NCBI GenBank assembly: GCA_936936565.1 | Contig: CAKZIX010000015.1 | Location: 1 to 44,533, forward strand | Reading direction: 5' to 3' | From: an uncultured Nocardiaceae bacterium | Lineage (GTDB): Bacteria > Actinomycetota > Actinomycetes > Mycobacteriales > Mycobacteriaceae | DNA length: 44,533 nt | Part shown: piece by piece, positions 8,633 to 16,810 of the stretch | Layout of the letters: the number at the start of each line of letters is the position of its first letter | Numbering within the stretch: the first letter of the stretch is position 1 | Program-made: the position numbers and the translations under genes | The notes under the pieces: generated by a model | The model's database searches: none | Told to the model about the DNA's origin: nothing | The model's input: only the letters and a program-made list of their open reading frames with translations

Positions 8633-10174
8633 ATGCGGGGAGATCTCACCCAGGCGCTCGTCGAAGCCGACCTGTGGAACGACGAAATGCTGGCCCAAGC
8701 AGGCATTCCCGTCATCGACGTGCCGTTCGTGACCATCGGCAGCGGCATCGGTTCGTTCGTCACCTTCGACACACTGCGCATCTACGGAGTGCCCGCCGCG
8801 TCGATGGCGGTGCTGGGCCCGCAAGACGTGCCATGGTCGTCCTACGAGTACCTCACGCGGGTGTCGCAGATCCCGCGCCGGGAGCGGTTGCGCAGCGACT
8901 CGGCGTCCACGCCCGACAACATGTGGGGCTTCCCGTCGTACGCGGTACGAGAAGCGTTCGCGGAGAAGACGATCGCGCCGCTGTGGAACGTCTTCGTGGA
9001 ACCGATCTTCGCCAACTACTACACCCCGCGCGCGGGTCATGCCTTCGATTCGATGGAGCGCGAGTTCCACCGCATCGGCTACGCCTCGTCGCTGTACAAG
9101 GGGCACGTGCGCATGGTCCGAAAGCGTGACGGCGGTGGATACTTCACGATTCTGACCCCGCCCGCAGGGGTGTCGCCGACCAAGCGGGTGGCCTTTCGCA
9201 GCACGTATGTGCATGTGGCCGTTGGCTATCCGGGGCTGAAGCTGTTGCCGGATCTGCAGGAGTACCGGGAGCGGCACCGCGATCCGACACGCGTGGTGAA
9301 CGCCTACGAGCCGCACGAGCACGTCTATCAAGCGCTGCAACGCAAGCCGGGCACGGTGATGATCCGCGGCAGCGGCATCGTCGCCAGCCGGGTGCTGCAG
9401 CGCCTCATCGACGACCGTGACAAGTTGCAGCTGCGCACGCAGATCCTGCACCTGTTCCGCACCTACATCGCGGGCCCGCACGGCCCGAACGTCTTCAAGC
9501 GGCGCCCGGGCGGCGACGGCTGGGCGTACCAGGGCTTCAACTATCCGAAATCGGTGTGGGGCGGGCAGCTCAAGGCGCAGATGCGCCGCCTGCAGGGCGA
9601 GGAGCGCGCGCAGGCGTACAAGGAGATGGGCGGCACCAACACACCCATCCGCAAGAACTGGCAGCGCCAGTTGAAGCGCGGGCGCACGGAGGGCTGGTAC
9701 CAGGTGATGGCGGGTACCGCGCGCGATCTGCGCCCGGTGGCCGACAAGCAGGGCGTGGTGGCGACGATCGTGCCGGATCCGCAGGCGCCGTTGCCGTTTC
9801 CGCCGCCCACCCAGCCGTTCGACACCCAGGTCGACTACATCATCGACTGCACCGGACTGGAGGCGGACATTCGCGAGCACCGGCTGCTGGCCGACCTGCT
9901 CGACCATGCGGGCGCGGGTCGCAACCCGGTGGGTCGACTCGACGTCGACCGCACCTTCGAGCTGATCGGCACCCGCAGCGGGACCGGGCGGATCTACGCG
10001 TCGGGCAGCGCGACGCTGGGCGGGTACTTTCCCGGCGTGGATACCTTCCTCGGGCTTCAGATCGCCGCCCAGGAAATCGCCGACGACCTTGCGGCGGTGG
10101 GCTTTTGCCGTCGGCTGGGACCGCTGCGGTCGACGCATCAATGGTGGCTGTGGCTGCGGAACAGGAAGATCTGA
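8633..10174 (+). CDS. FAD/NAD(P)-binding oxidoreductase-like protein
   Basis: Protein of 513 residues, probably a cytosolic flavoprotein of unknown substrate. A dinucleotide-binding glycine motif (VTIGSGIGSF, residues about 34-43) lies near the N-terminus. A second Rossmann-like motif, MIRGSGIVASR, is in the middle, and the C-terminal third has DYIIDCTGLEADI and a YASGSATLGGYFPG segment typical of two-dinucleotide-binding-domain flavoproteins. I chose ATG 8633 because TAGCAT stands seven bases before it, compatible with a leaderless mRNA, and because the nucleotide-binding motif follows at normal distance. MSCSAG at 8603 is the alternative start. The next gene begins in the stop codon (TGATG), so the protein is co-translated with a membrane protein and an FHA protein, suggesting regulation by phosphorylation. 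I do not recognise a named enzyme. Confidence 0.8.
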   Translation: MRGDLTQALVEADLWNDEMLAQAGIPVIDVPFVTIGSGIGSFVTFDTLRIYGVPAASMAVLGPQDVPWSSYEYLTRVSQIPRRERLRSDSASTPDNMWGFPSYAVREAFAEKTIAPLWNVFVEPIFANYYTPRAGHAFDSMEREFHRIGYASSLYKGHVRMVRKRDGGGYFTILTPPAGVSPTKRVAFRSTYVHVAVGYPGLKLLPDLQEYRERHRDPTRVVNAYEPHEHVYQALQRKPGTVMIRGSGIVASRVLQRLIDDRDKLQLRTQILHLFRTYIAGPHGPNVFKRRPGGDGWAYQGFNYPKSVWGGQLKAQMRRLQGEERAQAYKEMGGTNTPIRKNWQRQLKRGRTEGWYQVMAGTARDLRPVADKQGVVATIVPDPQAPLPFPPPTQPFDTQVDYIIDCTGLEADIREHRLLADLLDHAGAGRNPVGRLDVDRTFELIGTRSGTGRIYASGSATLGGYFPGVDTFLGLQIAAQEIADDLAAVGFCRRLGPLRSTHQWWLWLRNRKI

Positions 10175-10617
10175 TGCTGCCGACTCTCAACGGGCGGATT
10201 CAGACCCGCCTGCTCGCCCTTGGTGTGATCGGGTTCGTGGTCGCGGTGTTGATCACCCCGCTGTTGCCCACCGGTGCGCTCTCGCTCGGGCAGGCCTATC
10301 GGGTGACGCTGTCGGTGCTGGTGGCAACGGTGCTCGTCGGCGTGCTCTGGGAACTGCTGTACCACTTCCTGCAACAGTTCCGGTGGGAAAAGGACTGGCC
10401 TACGCTGTTCGGGATGGTGACGATCGTCAACGAGGGCGCGCTCATCTGGGTGCTCGTGCGCTACACCACGGTCGTGGTGCCCACGCACCTGCGCCCGTCG
10501 CTCACGGCGTTCCTCATCCAGTTCGTCGTCACGTGGATCGTGTTCTGGCTCATCGTGAACGGACCGATGCGGCTGGTGTTCCACCGCTGGCGCTTCCAGG
10601 GGGGCCGGTTCCTGTGA
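10174..10617 (+). CDS. four-helix membrane protein
   Basis: Protein of 147 residues with about four predicted membrane segments (near residues 12-32, 42-64, 78-97 and 108-128) and short charged loops such as FRWEKDW. No enzymatic motif is visible. The ATG shares one base with the stop of the oxidoreductase gene, and the downstream FHA gene starts inside this gene's stop (GTGA), so the three genes are translationally coupled. It may anchor the two soluble partners at the membrane, but that is inference from position only. Confidence 0.8.
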   Translation: MLPTLNGRIQTRLLALGVIGFVVAVLITPLLPTGALSLGQAYRVTLSVLVATVLVGVLWELLYHFLQQFRWEKDWPTLFGMVTIVNEGALIWVLVRYTTVVVPTHLRPSLTAFLIQFVVTWIVFWLIVNGPMRLVFHRWRFQGGRFL

Positions 10618-12044
10618 CGTCGCGACAGGTCGAGGTGCTGCCCGGCACGCATCTGGTGGCGAGTACCGCAGGCGTGCTGATCGTGGTGGCCCACCGGGAT
10701 CGCGAACCGGCCACACCGGGTTCGCCCGCCGCGCGCGCCCTCGACGCGCTGGTTCGGCTCGCCCGCCAGGCCGCCGACACCGAGCCCGGCCGCAGCGGCC
10801 GGCTGTTCGCCCGGCTCGCCACGAAATGGGTCATCGCCCAGGACGACGAACCCGAGTTCGGCGTGCTCAGCCCCGCCGACACCGGGATCGCGGTGTTTCT
10901 GCACGGCGGCGTGACGGCCGAAATCATCGGCGGCACAACGGAAGTCCTGCGCGGGCAGGACGCGGGATTCACCGTGGACCGGGTGGTCGACGAGCCTGCC
11001 GTGGCCGCCGGGCTGTTTGTCGACGAGGGCCGCCAGCGCCCGACGACGCCCGCGGCCCGAGGCGTGTCGTCACTGGTCGAGGGCATCGCGCCGGGGGCCG
11101 GTGCGGTGCTGTGGGTGGGCGAGGCGGCCGCTCAGGACGAGCGCGCGCCCGGCCTGATCGGCCGCGCGTTGCGCCAATTCCTCCCGCCGACAACGGAATC
11201 CCAGGGCGGCGCGGCGCCCGATCGTCCGCGCCCGCACGACGCGGCACCGGCCGACCGCGAGCCTGCGGTGGGGCTCGCGAAATCCGGCGGACCCGGGGAA
11301 ACCGCGACCCCACGGGGCGCTGCGCTCTGGCACGAATCGGAGCCGGACCGGGCGGACGCGCCCCTGGCGAAACAGCCGGCGCCCGCGACCGAGGCGATCA
11401 CCGAGGTCGAGGAACCCGACGTCGACCTCGAAGACCTGGTCGTGCTGCGCCCGCCCGCGCTGAGCGCGCGCATCGACACCACGGACGTCGAACCCGAACT
11501 GCGCAAACCACTTCCGGTGGCGAACGCGCGCGCGATGGAACCCACGGAGATCGTGGCGGGGACGCCCGACGGCGTGGTGGTGAAGGGCTTCAAGTGCGCA
11601 CGCGGACATTTGAACGATCCCCGGGTGTCGTTCTGCAGCGTCTGCGGTATCCGGATGGATCAGCTGACCGGCATCCTCGCCGACGGTATTCGGCCGCCGC
11701 TCGGGCTGCTGGTGCTCGACGACGGCACCACATTCGTGCTGGACGCCGACTGTGTGCTCGGCCGTGATCCGGAGCGCTCGGAGCCGGCGCAGCAGGGGCT
11801 GCGGCCGATCCGCATCGAGGACTCGTCGGGCGGGATGTCGCGAGCGCACGCGGAGGTGCGGCTCGTCGACTGGGACGTGCTGGTGATCGATCGCGGGTCC
11901 ACCAACGGCACCCACGTGCGCCGGCCGGGTCAGTACGACTGGGTGCGTGCGCAAGCGGGCGAACCGGTCACGCTGGTGCCTGGCGCCGAGGTGATGCTGG
12001 GCAACCGGATCGTCAGCTTCGACTCACCGCACGGGCAGCTCTAG
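10614..12044 (+). CDS. zinc-ribbon and FHA-domain protein
   Basis: Protein of 476 residues starting at GTG 10614, with GGGGGG about six bases upstream and a four-base overlap with the previous gene. The N-terminal half is a mixed alpha/beta region I cannot assign (VLPGTHLVASTAGVLIV, then FGVLSPADTGIAVFLHG). A long Pro/Ala/Glu-rich, probably disordered linker follows to about residue 320. A Cys-rich zinc-ribbon-like element (CARGHLN...FCSVCG) comes next, then a C-terminal FHA domain with GRD, SRAHAEV and DRGSTNGTHV motifs. FHA domains bind phosphothreonine peptides, so this protein is a candidate reader for the kinase at 14258 or another Ser/Thr kinase. The coupling to a membrane protein and an oxidoreductase suggests that the phospho-signal controls them. 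Confidence 0.85.
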   Translation: MTSRQVEVLPGTHLVASTAGVLIVVAHRDREPATPGSPAARALDALVRLARQAADTEPGRSGRLFARLATKWVIAQDDEPEFGVLSPADTGIAVFLHGGVTAEIIGGTTEVLRGQDAGFTVDRVVDEPAVAAGLFVDEGRQRPTTPAARGVSSLVEGIAPGAGAVLWVGEAAAQDERAPGLIGRALRQFLPPTTESQGGAAPDRPRPHDAAPADREPAVGLAKSGGPGETATPRGAALWHESEPDRADAPLAKQPAPATEAITEVEEPDVDLEDLVVLRPPALSARIDTTDVEPELRKPLPVANARAMEPTEIVAGTPDGVVVKGFKCARGHLNDPRVSFCSVCGIRMDQLTGILADGIRPPLGLLVLDDGTTFVLDADCVLGRDPERSEPAQQGLRPIRIEDSSGGMSRAHAEVRLVDWDVLVIDRGSTNGTHVRRPGQYDWVRAQAGEPVTLVPGAEVMLGNRIVSFDSPHGQL

Positions 12045-12153
12045 CTCACCGCAGCAGGCGCACGCTCAGGACGCGGAATCGGCGGCGAGCAGCGTCAACG
12101 ACTCGTCCATCGCCCGCGCGTATGCAACGTTGATCGGCGCACCCGTAAGGGGT

Positions 12154-14115
12154 CTACTTGGCCAGGTCTGGCTGACCAACCTCGGTGAGTACCGCACGCA
12201 GGTCGGGTTCGGATCCGCCGAGCCGGTCGAGCACGGTGGCCGAGGCGACCAGCGCGACCTGGGGCAACGCGGTCGCGGGCACGACGGTGCCGTCGAGCGG
12301 CTCCAGTAGTGCGCCGATGCGGCGCCGGTCCGAGACGACAGTCAGCGGGCGCCCGGCGCGGGCGCCGACGGCGAGTGCGCGGATGCCGTCGCGGGCGCCG
12401 TCGTCGCGCACGAACACTGCCGAATCCGACAGTGCGACAGCCGAACCCGACACCGATCGCACCCATTCGGACGGGTTCGCCGGCGGCGTCTCGGGCACCA
12501 CGAGCACGGTGACACCGTCGAAGTCGACCGGATGATTGCGCAGCCAGTACTCGTTGACCACGACGGTCTCGGCGCCGGAGGCGGCGAGCTGGCGCAGCAG
12601 TTCGGCTCCCGGATCGGCGCCGAAGCGGCACATCACCCGATCGCCGTACACCTCGAGCTCCTCGACGGCTTGGGCCATCGCGGCGAGGTCGGGCAGCGAG
12701 GCACCCACCTCGAGCGCCGGCTCGACGGGCAGCACCCGCGACAAGATGACGTCCTCGGCGGCGGCGTGCGCGAGCCGGCGCATGCGCTCGGTGATCGGGC
12801 CCGGCGGTCCGTCGACCAGCACGATCGCGCGGGAAGCGGCGCCGGCCCCGAACGCGGATTTGGCGGCGTTGGCGATGTCACGCTCGATGGCCTTGTCCGG
12901 GTAGACGATCCGCAGCAGCGGCTCGGCCATCGCGGTGGTGATCAGCGCCATCATCACCATCATGGTGAACAGGTCGTCGTCGAGCACCCCGAGTTCGCGT
13001 CCGACGGACAGGATCACCAGCTCGGTGAGGCCGCGGGTGTTCATCAGAACGGCGACGGCGCCACTGTGCTGATTACTCATCCCGAGCAGGCGGGCGCCGC
13101 TGTAGGCGCCGGCGAATTTGCCGACGACGGCGACGCCGACCACCAGCGCCATCTCGAACCAGCCGGCGGCGCCGAGCCCGCCGATGTTCACCCCCATGCC
13201 GGTGACCACGAAGAACAGCGGCAGCAGCAACAGCACGCTGACCTGCTCGAGGCGCTCCAAAATCTCCCGCACGAAATCGTGGTCGCGCGGGACGACGGTG
13301 CCGAACAGGAACGCGCCGAAGATCGCGTGGATGCCGATGTGCTCGGTGAGATATGCCGACAGCAGTACGCCCACGAGGATGACGGCGAGCACGTCGGGAG
13401 TGAGCCGGCCGGCCCGGCGGTACCAGTCGAGCAGGCGCGTGAGCAGCGGCCGGATCAGCCAGAACATCACCGCTGCGAACACCGCTGTCAGCCCGACGAT
13501 GCGCAGCACCTCGAGGGGACTGCCGCCCTTGACGACGGCGACGACGAACGCGAGCAGCGTCCAGGCCAGGATGTCGTCGACCGCGGCCGCCGCGAGCGCG
13601 AGCGCGCCGACGGTGGTGCGCTGCATCCGGCGATCCGACAGGATGCGCGCGAGCACCGGGAACGCGGTGATCGACATGGCGACGCCGAGGAACAGCGCCA
13701 GCGCGAGCACGGGCTTGCCGGTGTCGTGCCGGTTGGCCAGGAACAGCGCGAGCAGCGCGCCGAGCGCGAACGGCACCACGATGGAGGCGAACGAGATCGC
13801 GCCGGCGATGCGCTCGCGACCGCGGATCAGCGCCACATCGAGTTCGAGGCCGACGATGAACATGAACAGCACCAACCCGAGCTGGGCCAGCACCTTCAGG
13901 TACGGCACCACGTCGGACGGGAAGAGTTCGGTGTCGAGATCGCCGGGCAGCGCCCCGAGCAGGCTCGGCCCGAGCGCCAGTCCGGCGACGATCTCGCCCA
14001 CGACCGGCGGCTGGCGCAGCATCGCCGCAATCCGGCCGAACAGGCGGGCGGCAACGATGATCACCGCGATGTCGACCAAGACGAACGCGAAGATCTCGGC
14101 GGAGCTGTGTCCCAT
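12154..14115 (-). CDS. CPA2-type cation/proton antiporter
   Basis: Membrane protein of 653 residues. Residues 1 to about 410 form a Na+/H+ exchanger domain with around twelve helices. It shows the family motifs LRQPPVVGEIVAGLALGPS, GLELD and the paired aspartates in AAVDDILAW that carry cation/proton exchange, so it probably moves K+ or Na+ against H+ across the cytoplasmic membrane. The C-terminal 230 residues are a cytosolic alpha/beta region. They lack an obvious TrkA-N dinucleotide motif and look more like a degenerate universal-stress-type domain (SRAIVLVDGPPGP, ALAVGARAGRP). The gene stands alone, convergent with the FHA operon and divergent from the kinase. The 109-base gap after it (12045-12153) holds nothing I can assign. 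Confidence 0.9.
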   Translation of the reverse strand: MGHSSAEIFAFVLVDIAVIIVAARLFGRIAAMLRQPPVVGEIVAGLALGPSLLGALPGDLDTELFPSDVVPYLKVLAQLGLVLFMFIVGLELDVALIRGRERIAGAISFASIVVPFALGALLALFLANRHDTGKPVLALALFLGVAMSITAFPVLARILSDRRMQRTTVGALALAAAAVDDILAWTLLAFVVAVVKGGSPLEVLRIVGLTAVFAAVMFWLIRPLLTRLLDWYRRAGRLTPDVLAVILVGVLLSAYLTEHIGIHAIFGAFLFGTVVPRDHDFVREILERLEQVSVLLLLPLFFVVTGMGVNIGGLGAAGWFEMALVVGVAVVGKFAGAYSGARLLGMSNQHSGAVAVLMNTRGLTELVILSVGRELGVLDDDLFTMMVMMALITTAMAEPLLRIVYPDKAIERDIANAAKSAFGAGAASRAIVLVDGPPGPITERMRRLAHAAAEDVILSRVLPVEPALEVGASLPDLAAMAQAVEELEVYGDRVMCRFGADPGAELLRQLAASGAETVVVNEYWLRNHPVDFDGVTVLVVPETPPANPSEWVRSVSGSAVALSDSAVFVRDDGARDGIRALAVGARAGRPLTVVSDRRRIGALLEPLDGTVVPATALPQVALVASATVLDRLGGSEPDLRAVLTEVGQPDLAK

Positions 14116-14116
14116 G

Positions 14117-14169
14117 GTGTCGAGTTCATCATGGGCGCCGGCGATCCGGGATTCGGAGTGTCGAGTTCA
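14117..14169. repeat. 12-bp direct repeat pair between antiporter and kinase
   Basis: GTGTCGAGTTCA occurs at 14117-14128 and again at 14158-14169. The starts are 41 bases apart, close to four helical turns, in the only sizeable gap between two divergent genes. It may be a pair of regulator-binding sites for either gene. Confidence 0.35.
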
Positions 14170-14245
14170 CGCTGAGACTGCGACGCCTGCGGTCTCGAGT
14201 CTCGACATGGGCTTGCAAGACCTGGTCGAGCACCCGCGCACGGAC

Positions 14246-14251
14246 TAGATT
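14246..14251 (+). promoter_or_regulatory. leaderless-type -10 (TAGATT) before kinase
   Basis: TAGATT ends six bases before ATG 14258, with no Shine-Dalgarno. The context GGACTAGATTTCGAGC is almost the same as the sequence before the Hsp70-like gene at 20760 (GGACTAGGTTTCGAGC). Confidence 0.55.
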
Positions 14252-14257
14252 TCGAGC

Positions 14258-15082
14258 ATGCCCGTCGATCAGAAGGCGCCCGCCGCGATTGCCGACTACC
14301 GCATAGTCCGGCAACTCGGAGAAGGCAATCACGGCCGCTTCTACCTCGCGAAACCGCCCGCCCGGCTGGGCCTTTCCGACGAGTACGTGGCGCTCAAGGT
14401 GTTCTCGGGGCTGGTCTCCGAAGACGCCTACCGGCGCGGCGTGCGTGAACTGCGCGCCTTCGCCGCGGTGCAATCGCCGTATCTGGTGCGCATCTACGAC
14501 GCGGTGCTCGAGGAGAACTTCCTCTATGCGATGGAGTACTTCCCGATGGGCTCGCTGAGCGCGCCGGAAACGGCCCCCGCCCCGGCGGACACGTTGCGCG
14601 CGCTCGAACACGCCGCACGGGCAATCCACGAACTGCACGAGGCGGGCATGGTGCACGGCGACGTGAAGCCGGCCAACGTCATGCTGCACGCCGGTGGCGG
14701 CAAGCTGTCGGACCTGGGCCTGGCCCGGGTGCTCAACTCCGAAATGGCGCTCACCGGAATGGCACCGGCAACGTCGGTGGAATTCATCGATCCCGCGCTG
14801 CTGTTCGGTGAGACGCCGTCGCGGGCCACCGATATCTGGGCGCTGGGCGCCACGATCAACCGGGCACTCACCGGCGAGGGCCTCTACGGCGACCTGCCGA
14901 TCGATCAGCCGTTGCTCGCCATCCGGGCCGTGCAGTCCGGGCGCGCTCGGGTGTCCGCGCAGCTCGACGCGCCGACGGCGGCGCTGGTGCGCGATTGCAT
15001 GGCACCTGCCGGCACCCGCCCGCAGACGGCGGCCGAGGTGGCCGACCGGCTGGCCGCTTTGGCTAGGCCACAATCCCGATGA
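14258..15082 (+). CDS. soluble Ser/Thr protein kinase, non-RD type
   Basis: Kinase of 274 residues, essentially a bare catalytic domain without a membrane segment. It has a glycine loop (GEGNHGRF, 21-28), the ATP-binding lysine in VALKVF (K47), a helix-C Glu in RELRAF (E64), a catalytic loop HGDVKPANVML (133-143) and a metal-binding SDLGLAR (D152). All catalytic residues are present, so activity is likely. The usual HRD is HGD and DFG is DLG, making it a non-RD kinase that would not need activation-loop phosphorylation through that arginine. It is expected to phosphorylate Ser/Thr in the cytosol. Nearby FHA proteins (10614 and 18376) are natural candidate readers. Its 3' end overlaps the convergent beta-propeller gene by 20 bases. 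Confidence 0.9.
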   Translation: MPVDQKAPAAIADYRIVRQLGEGNHGRFYLAKPPARLGLSDEYVALKVFSGLVSEDAYRRGVRELRAFAAVQSPYLVRIYDAVLEENFLYAMEYFPMGSLSAPETAPAPADTLRALEHAARAIHELHEAGMVHGDVKPANVMLHAGGGKLSDLGLARVLNSEMALTGMAPATSVEFIDPALLFGETPSRATDIWALGATINRALTGEGLYGDLPIDQPLLAIRAVQSGRARVSAQLDAPTAALVRDCMAPAGTRPQTAAEVADRLAALARPQSR

Positions 15083-16697
15083 GCTGATCGTCGGTGACGA
15101 CGAGCACCGCGCCGGGCACCCGCAGCAGCTGCGCGGGCGCGGTGAATTCGCCCGGCGCCTGCACGTTGGTGGGCGGCAGCTCGCGCCCGTCGGTGCGGTT
15201 CCAGGCGAAGATGGCCAGGGCCTTGTCGTCGTTGACGCCGAGCTTGAGCACGACGTCCTTGAGGAAGGTCACCCGCCGCTCGCCCATGGTGAACGAAAAG
15301 CCCGGCAGCGGTACGCCGTTGTCCACCTGCGGCGGGGTGGCGAACACCGGATAGTTCCCGGCGGGGCGGTCGTAGACGAGATCCGAGGAATCCGGGTCTG
15401 CCACCATGCGTTTGGACGACTTCTCGACGGCGGCGCCGGCGAGCTGATCGGGCTTGTGCAGCAGCAGATAGTCGGCGTCGTTCCAGTTCGCTTCGGCGAC
15501 GTTGCCGTGCACGCGGAACGATCCGAACCGCTGCGGCTTGTCGGCGCGCGCGACTTCCCGGCTGTCCAGCGCGCCGCCGTCGTGGTGGGCGTGCAGCGTG
15601 ACCACCTTGTCCTCGTCGCACAGCGTTGCGAAGTAGGTGGCGTCGGCGACCGCCGCGGCGTCGGCGATGCGGCATTTTTCGGGTGCCTCGACGCGCCAGG
15701 TGCGGGCGCCCGTGCGCACGTCGTACCCGGACACCGCGCGCGAGTTGTATTTGACCAGGCGGTCCAGCCCCAGCTCACCCGGTGCGTCGGAAATCGTTGC
15801 CGGACGGCCGGGTTCGTCGACGAATGCGGAACCAGGGCCCCACAGCCGCGCACCGGTGACGGCGTCGAAGGCCTGCACGGTGGTGCGGGCCGGACCCCAG
15901 GCGGCGATCACGATCTTTCCGCCGGACACCGCACGCAGCGAGCCCGCCGCGTACTGCACCGCGCCACCGGTACGCCGGTAGTGCCAGCGTTCGGTCCCGG
16001 CGGTGCCGTCGTAGGCGGTGATGCCCTGCGCGTCGGCGGCGACGAAACCGGTGCCGGCCGAGACCACGTCGACGGTGGCACGGCGCATCTCGTAGGCCTT
16101 GGCGCCGACGCGTAACGGCACGGCGGGCACGTCTGCCGCGGCAGCAGTCGTCGCGTCGATGTTGCGCGTGTCGTCGCCGAGCGCGACGGCGGTCGCACCG
16201 ACGACGGTTGCGGCGCACATCCCGACGACTGCGGCGCCGAGCGCAGCACGTTCGCGCCGGAACGCCAGCGGCAGCATCGCGAGGATGCCGGCGAGCACCA
16301 ACAGCCAGGCGGCGACGGCCGTGGTGAGCTGCGGAAACGCCACATACTCACGACGGATTCGGCCGACGTGTGCCAATTCGTCGCTGCCGACGCTGAGCCA
16401 GATGACACCGGCGAAGGACCCGACGAGCCCGAAGGTGACCCACCAGTGCGAGCCGAAGGCGCGTTCGGCGACCAGTGCCCCCAGCCAGGCCAGCAGCACG
16501 AAACCGCCGGCGACGGCGGCCAGCAACCCGAGGAACGACGGCACGCCCGCGACGTCGCTCAGGCGCCCGATCTGATCGCGCAGCGGTGCCGATCCGGCGG
16601 TGAACCGGCTGTACAAACCAAGTGCTGTGCCGCCCACCAGCAAGCCGAGCCCGGCTCCGCCGACGAGCGTCGAAGCGCGATATCCCCGACCCGCCAC
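15063..16697 (-). CDS. membrane-anchored PQQ-like beta-propeller protein
   Basis: Protein of 544 residues. The first 170 contain about five hydrophobic segments (near 10-30, 52-76, 83-101, 120-142 and 150-170). The rest is extracellular, with blades carrying repeats such as GITAYDGTAGTERWHY, VQAFDAVTGARLWG and VSGYDVRTGARTW, typical of PQQ-like or YVTN-type propellers. None of the usual quinoprotein active-site residues is obvious, so it is more likely a binding or scaffold module than a dehydrogenase. The GTG start at 16697 has no Shine-Dalgarno but has TACATT six bases upstream. It is convergent with the kinase and shares its last 20 bases. Possible roles as a sensor or assembly factor are inference. 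Confidence 0.8.
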   Translation of the reverse strand: MAGRGYRASTLVGGAGLGLLVGGTALGLYSRFTAGSAPLRDQIGRLSDVAGVPSFLGLLAAVAGGFVLLAWLGALVAERAFGSHWWVTFGLVGSFAGVIWLSVGSDELAHVGRIRREYVAFPQLTTAVAAWLLVLAGILAMLPLAFRRERAALGAAVVGMCAATVVGATAVALGDDTRNIDATTAAAADVPAVPLRVGAKAYEMRRATVDVVSAGTGFVAADAQGITAYDGTAGTERWHYRRTGGAVQYAAGSLRAVSGGKIVIAAWGPARTTVQAFDAVTGARLWGPGSAFVDEPGRPATISDAPGELGLDRLVKYNSRAVSGYDVRTGARTWRVEAPEKCRIADAAAVADATYFATLCDEDKVVTLHAHHDGGALDSREVARADKPQRFGSFRVHGNVAEANWNDADYLLLHKPDQLAGAAVEKSSKRMVADPDSSDLVYDRPAGNYPVFATPPQVDNGVPLPGFSFTMGERRVTFLKDVVLKLGVNDDKALAIFAWNRTDGRELPPTNVQAPGEFTAPAQLLRVPGAVLVVTDDQLIGIVA

Positions 16698-16703
16698 CGG
16701 ATC

Positions 16704-16709
16704 AATGTA
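16704..16709 (-). promoter_or_regulatory. leaderless-type -10 (TACATT) before propeller gene
   Basis: On the minus strand TACATT is followed by six bases and the GTG start at 16697; no Shine-Dalgarno is present. Confidence 0.45.
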
Positions 16710-16810
16710 GCTGGTGTCACTCCCGCGACGCGGTGTGGTGAACCGCGTCGGCCGATTCGCCGTCCCGCTGCGGCGTCACCGAAGCTGCGCAGCCCCGCTG
16801 CATTTCACAC

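Noticed and set aside
12046..12153. Possible minus-strand gene tail reading YARAMDESLTLLAADSAS and stop
   Set aside because: Only about 22 codons look protein-like before it runs into the antiporter stop; too short to call a pseudogene.
12532..14175. Long plus-strand open frame of over 500 codons opposite the antiporter
   Set aside because: It is antisense to a clear membrane protein, and its translation is a low-complexity His/Asp/Glu/Arg-rich string typical of high-GC shadow frames.
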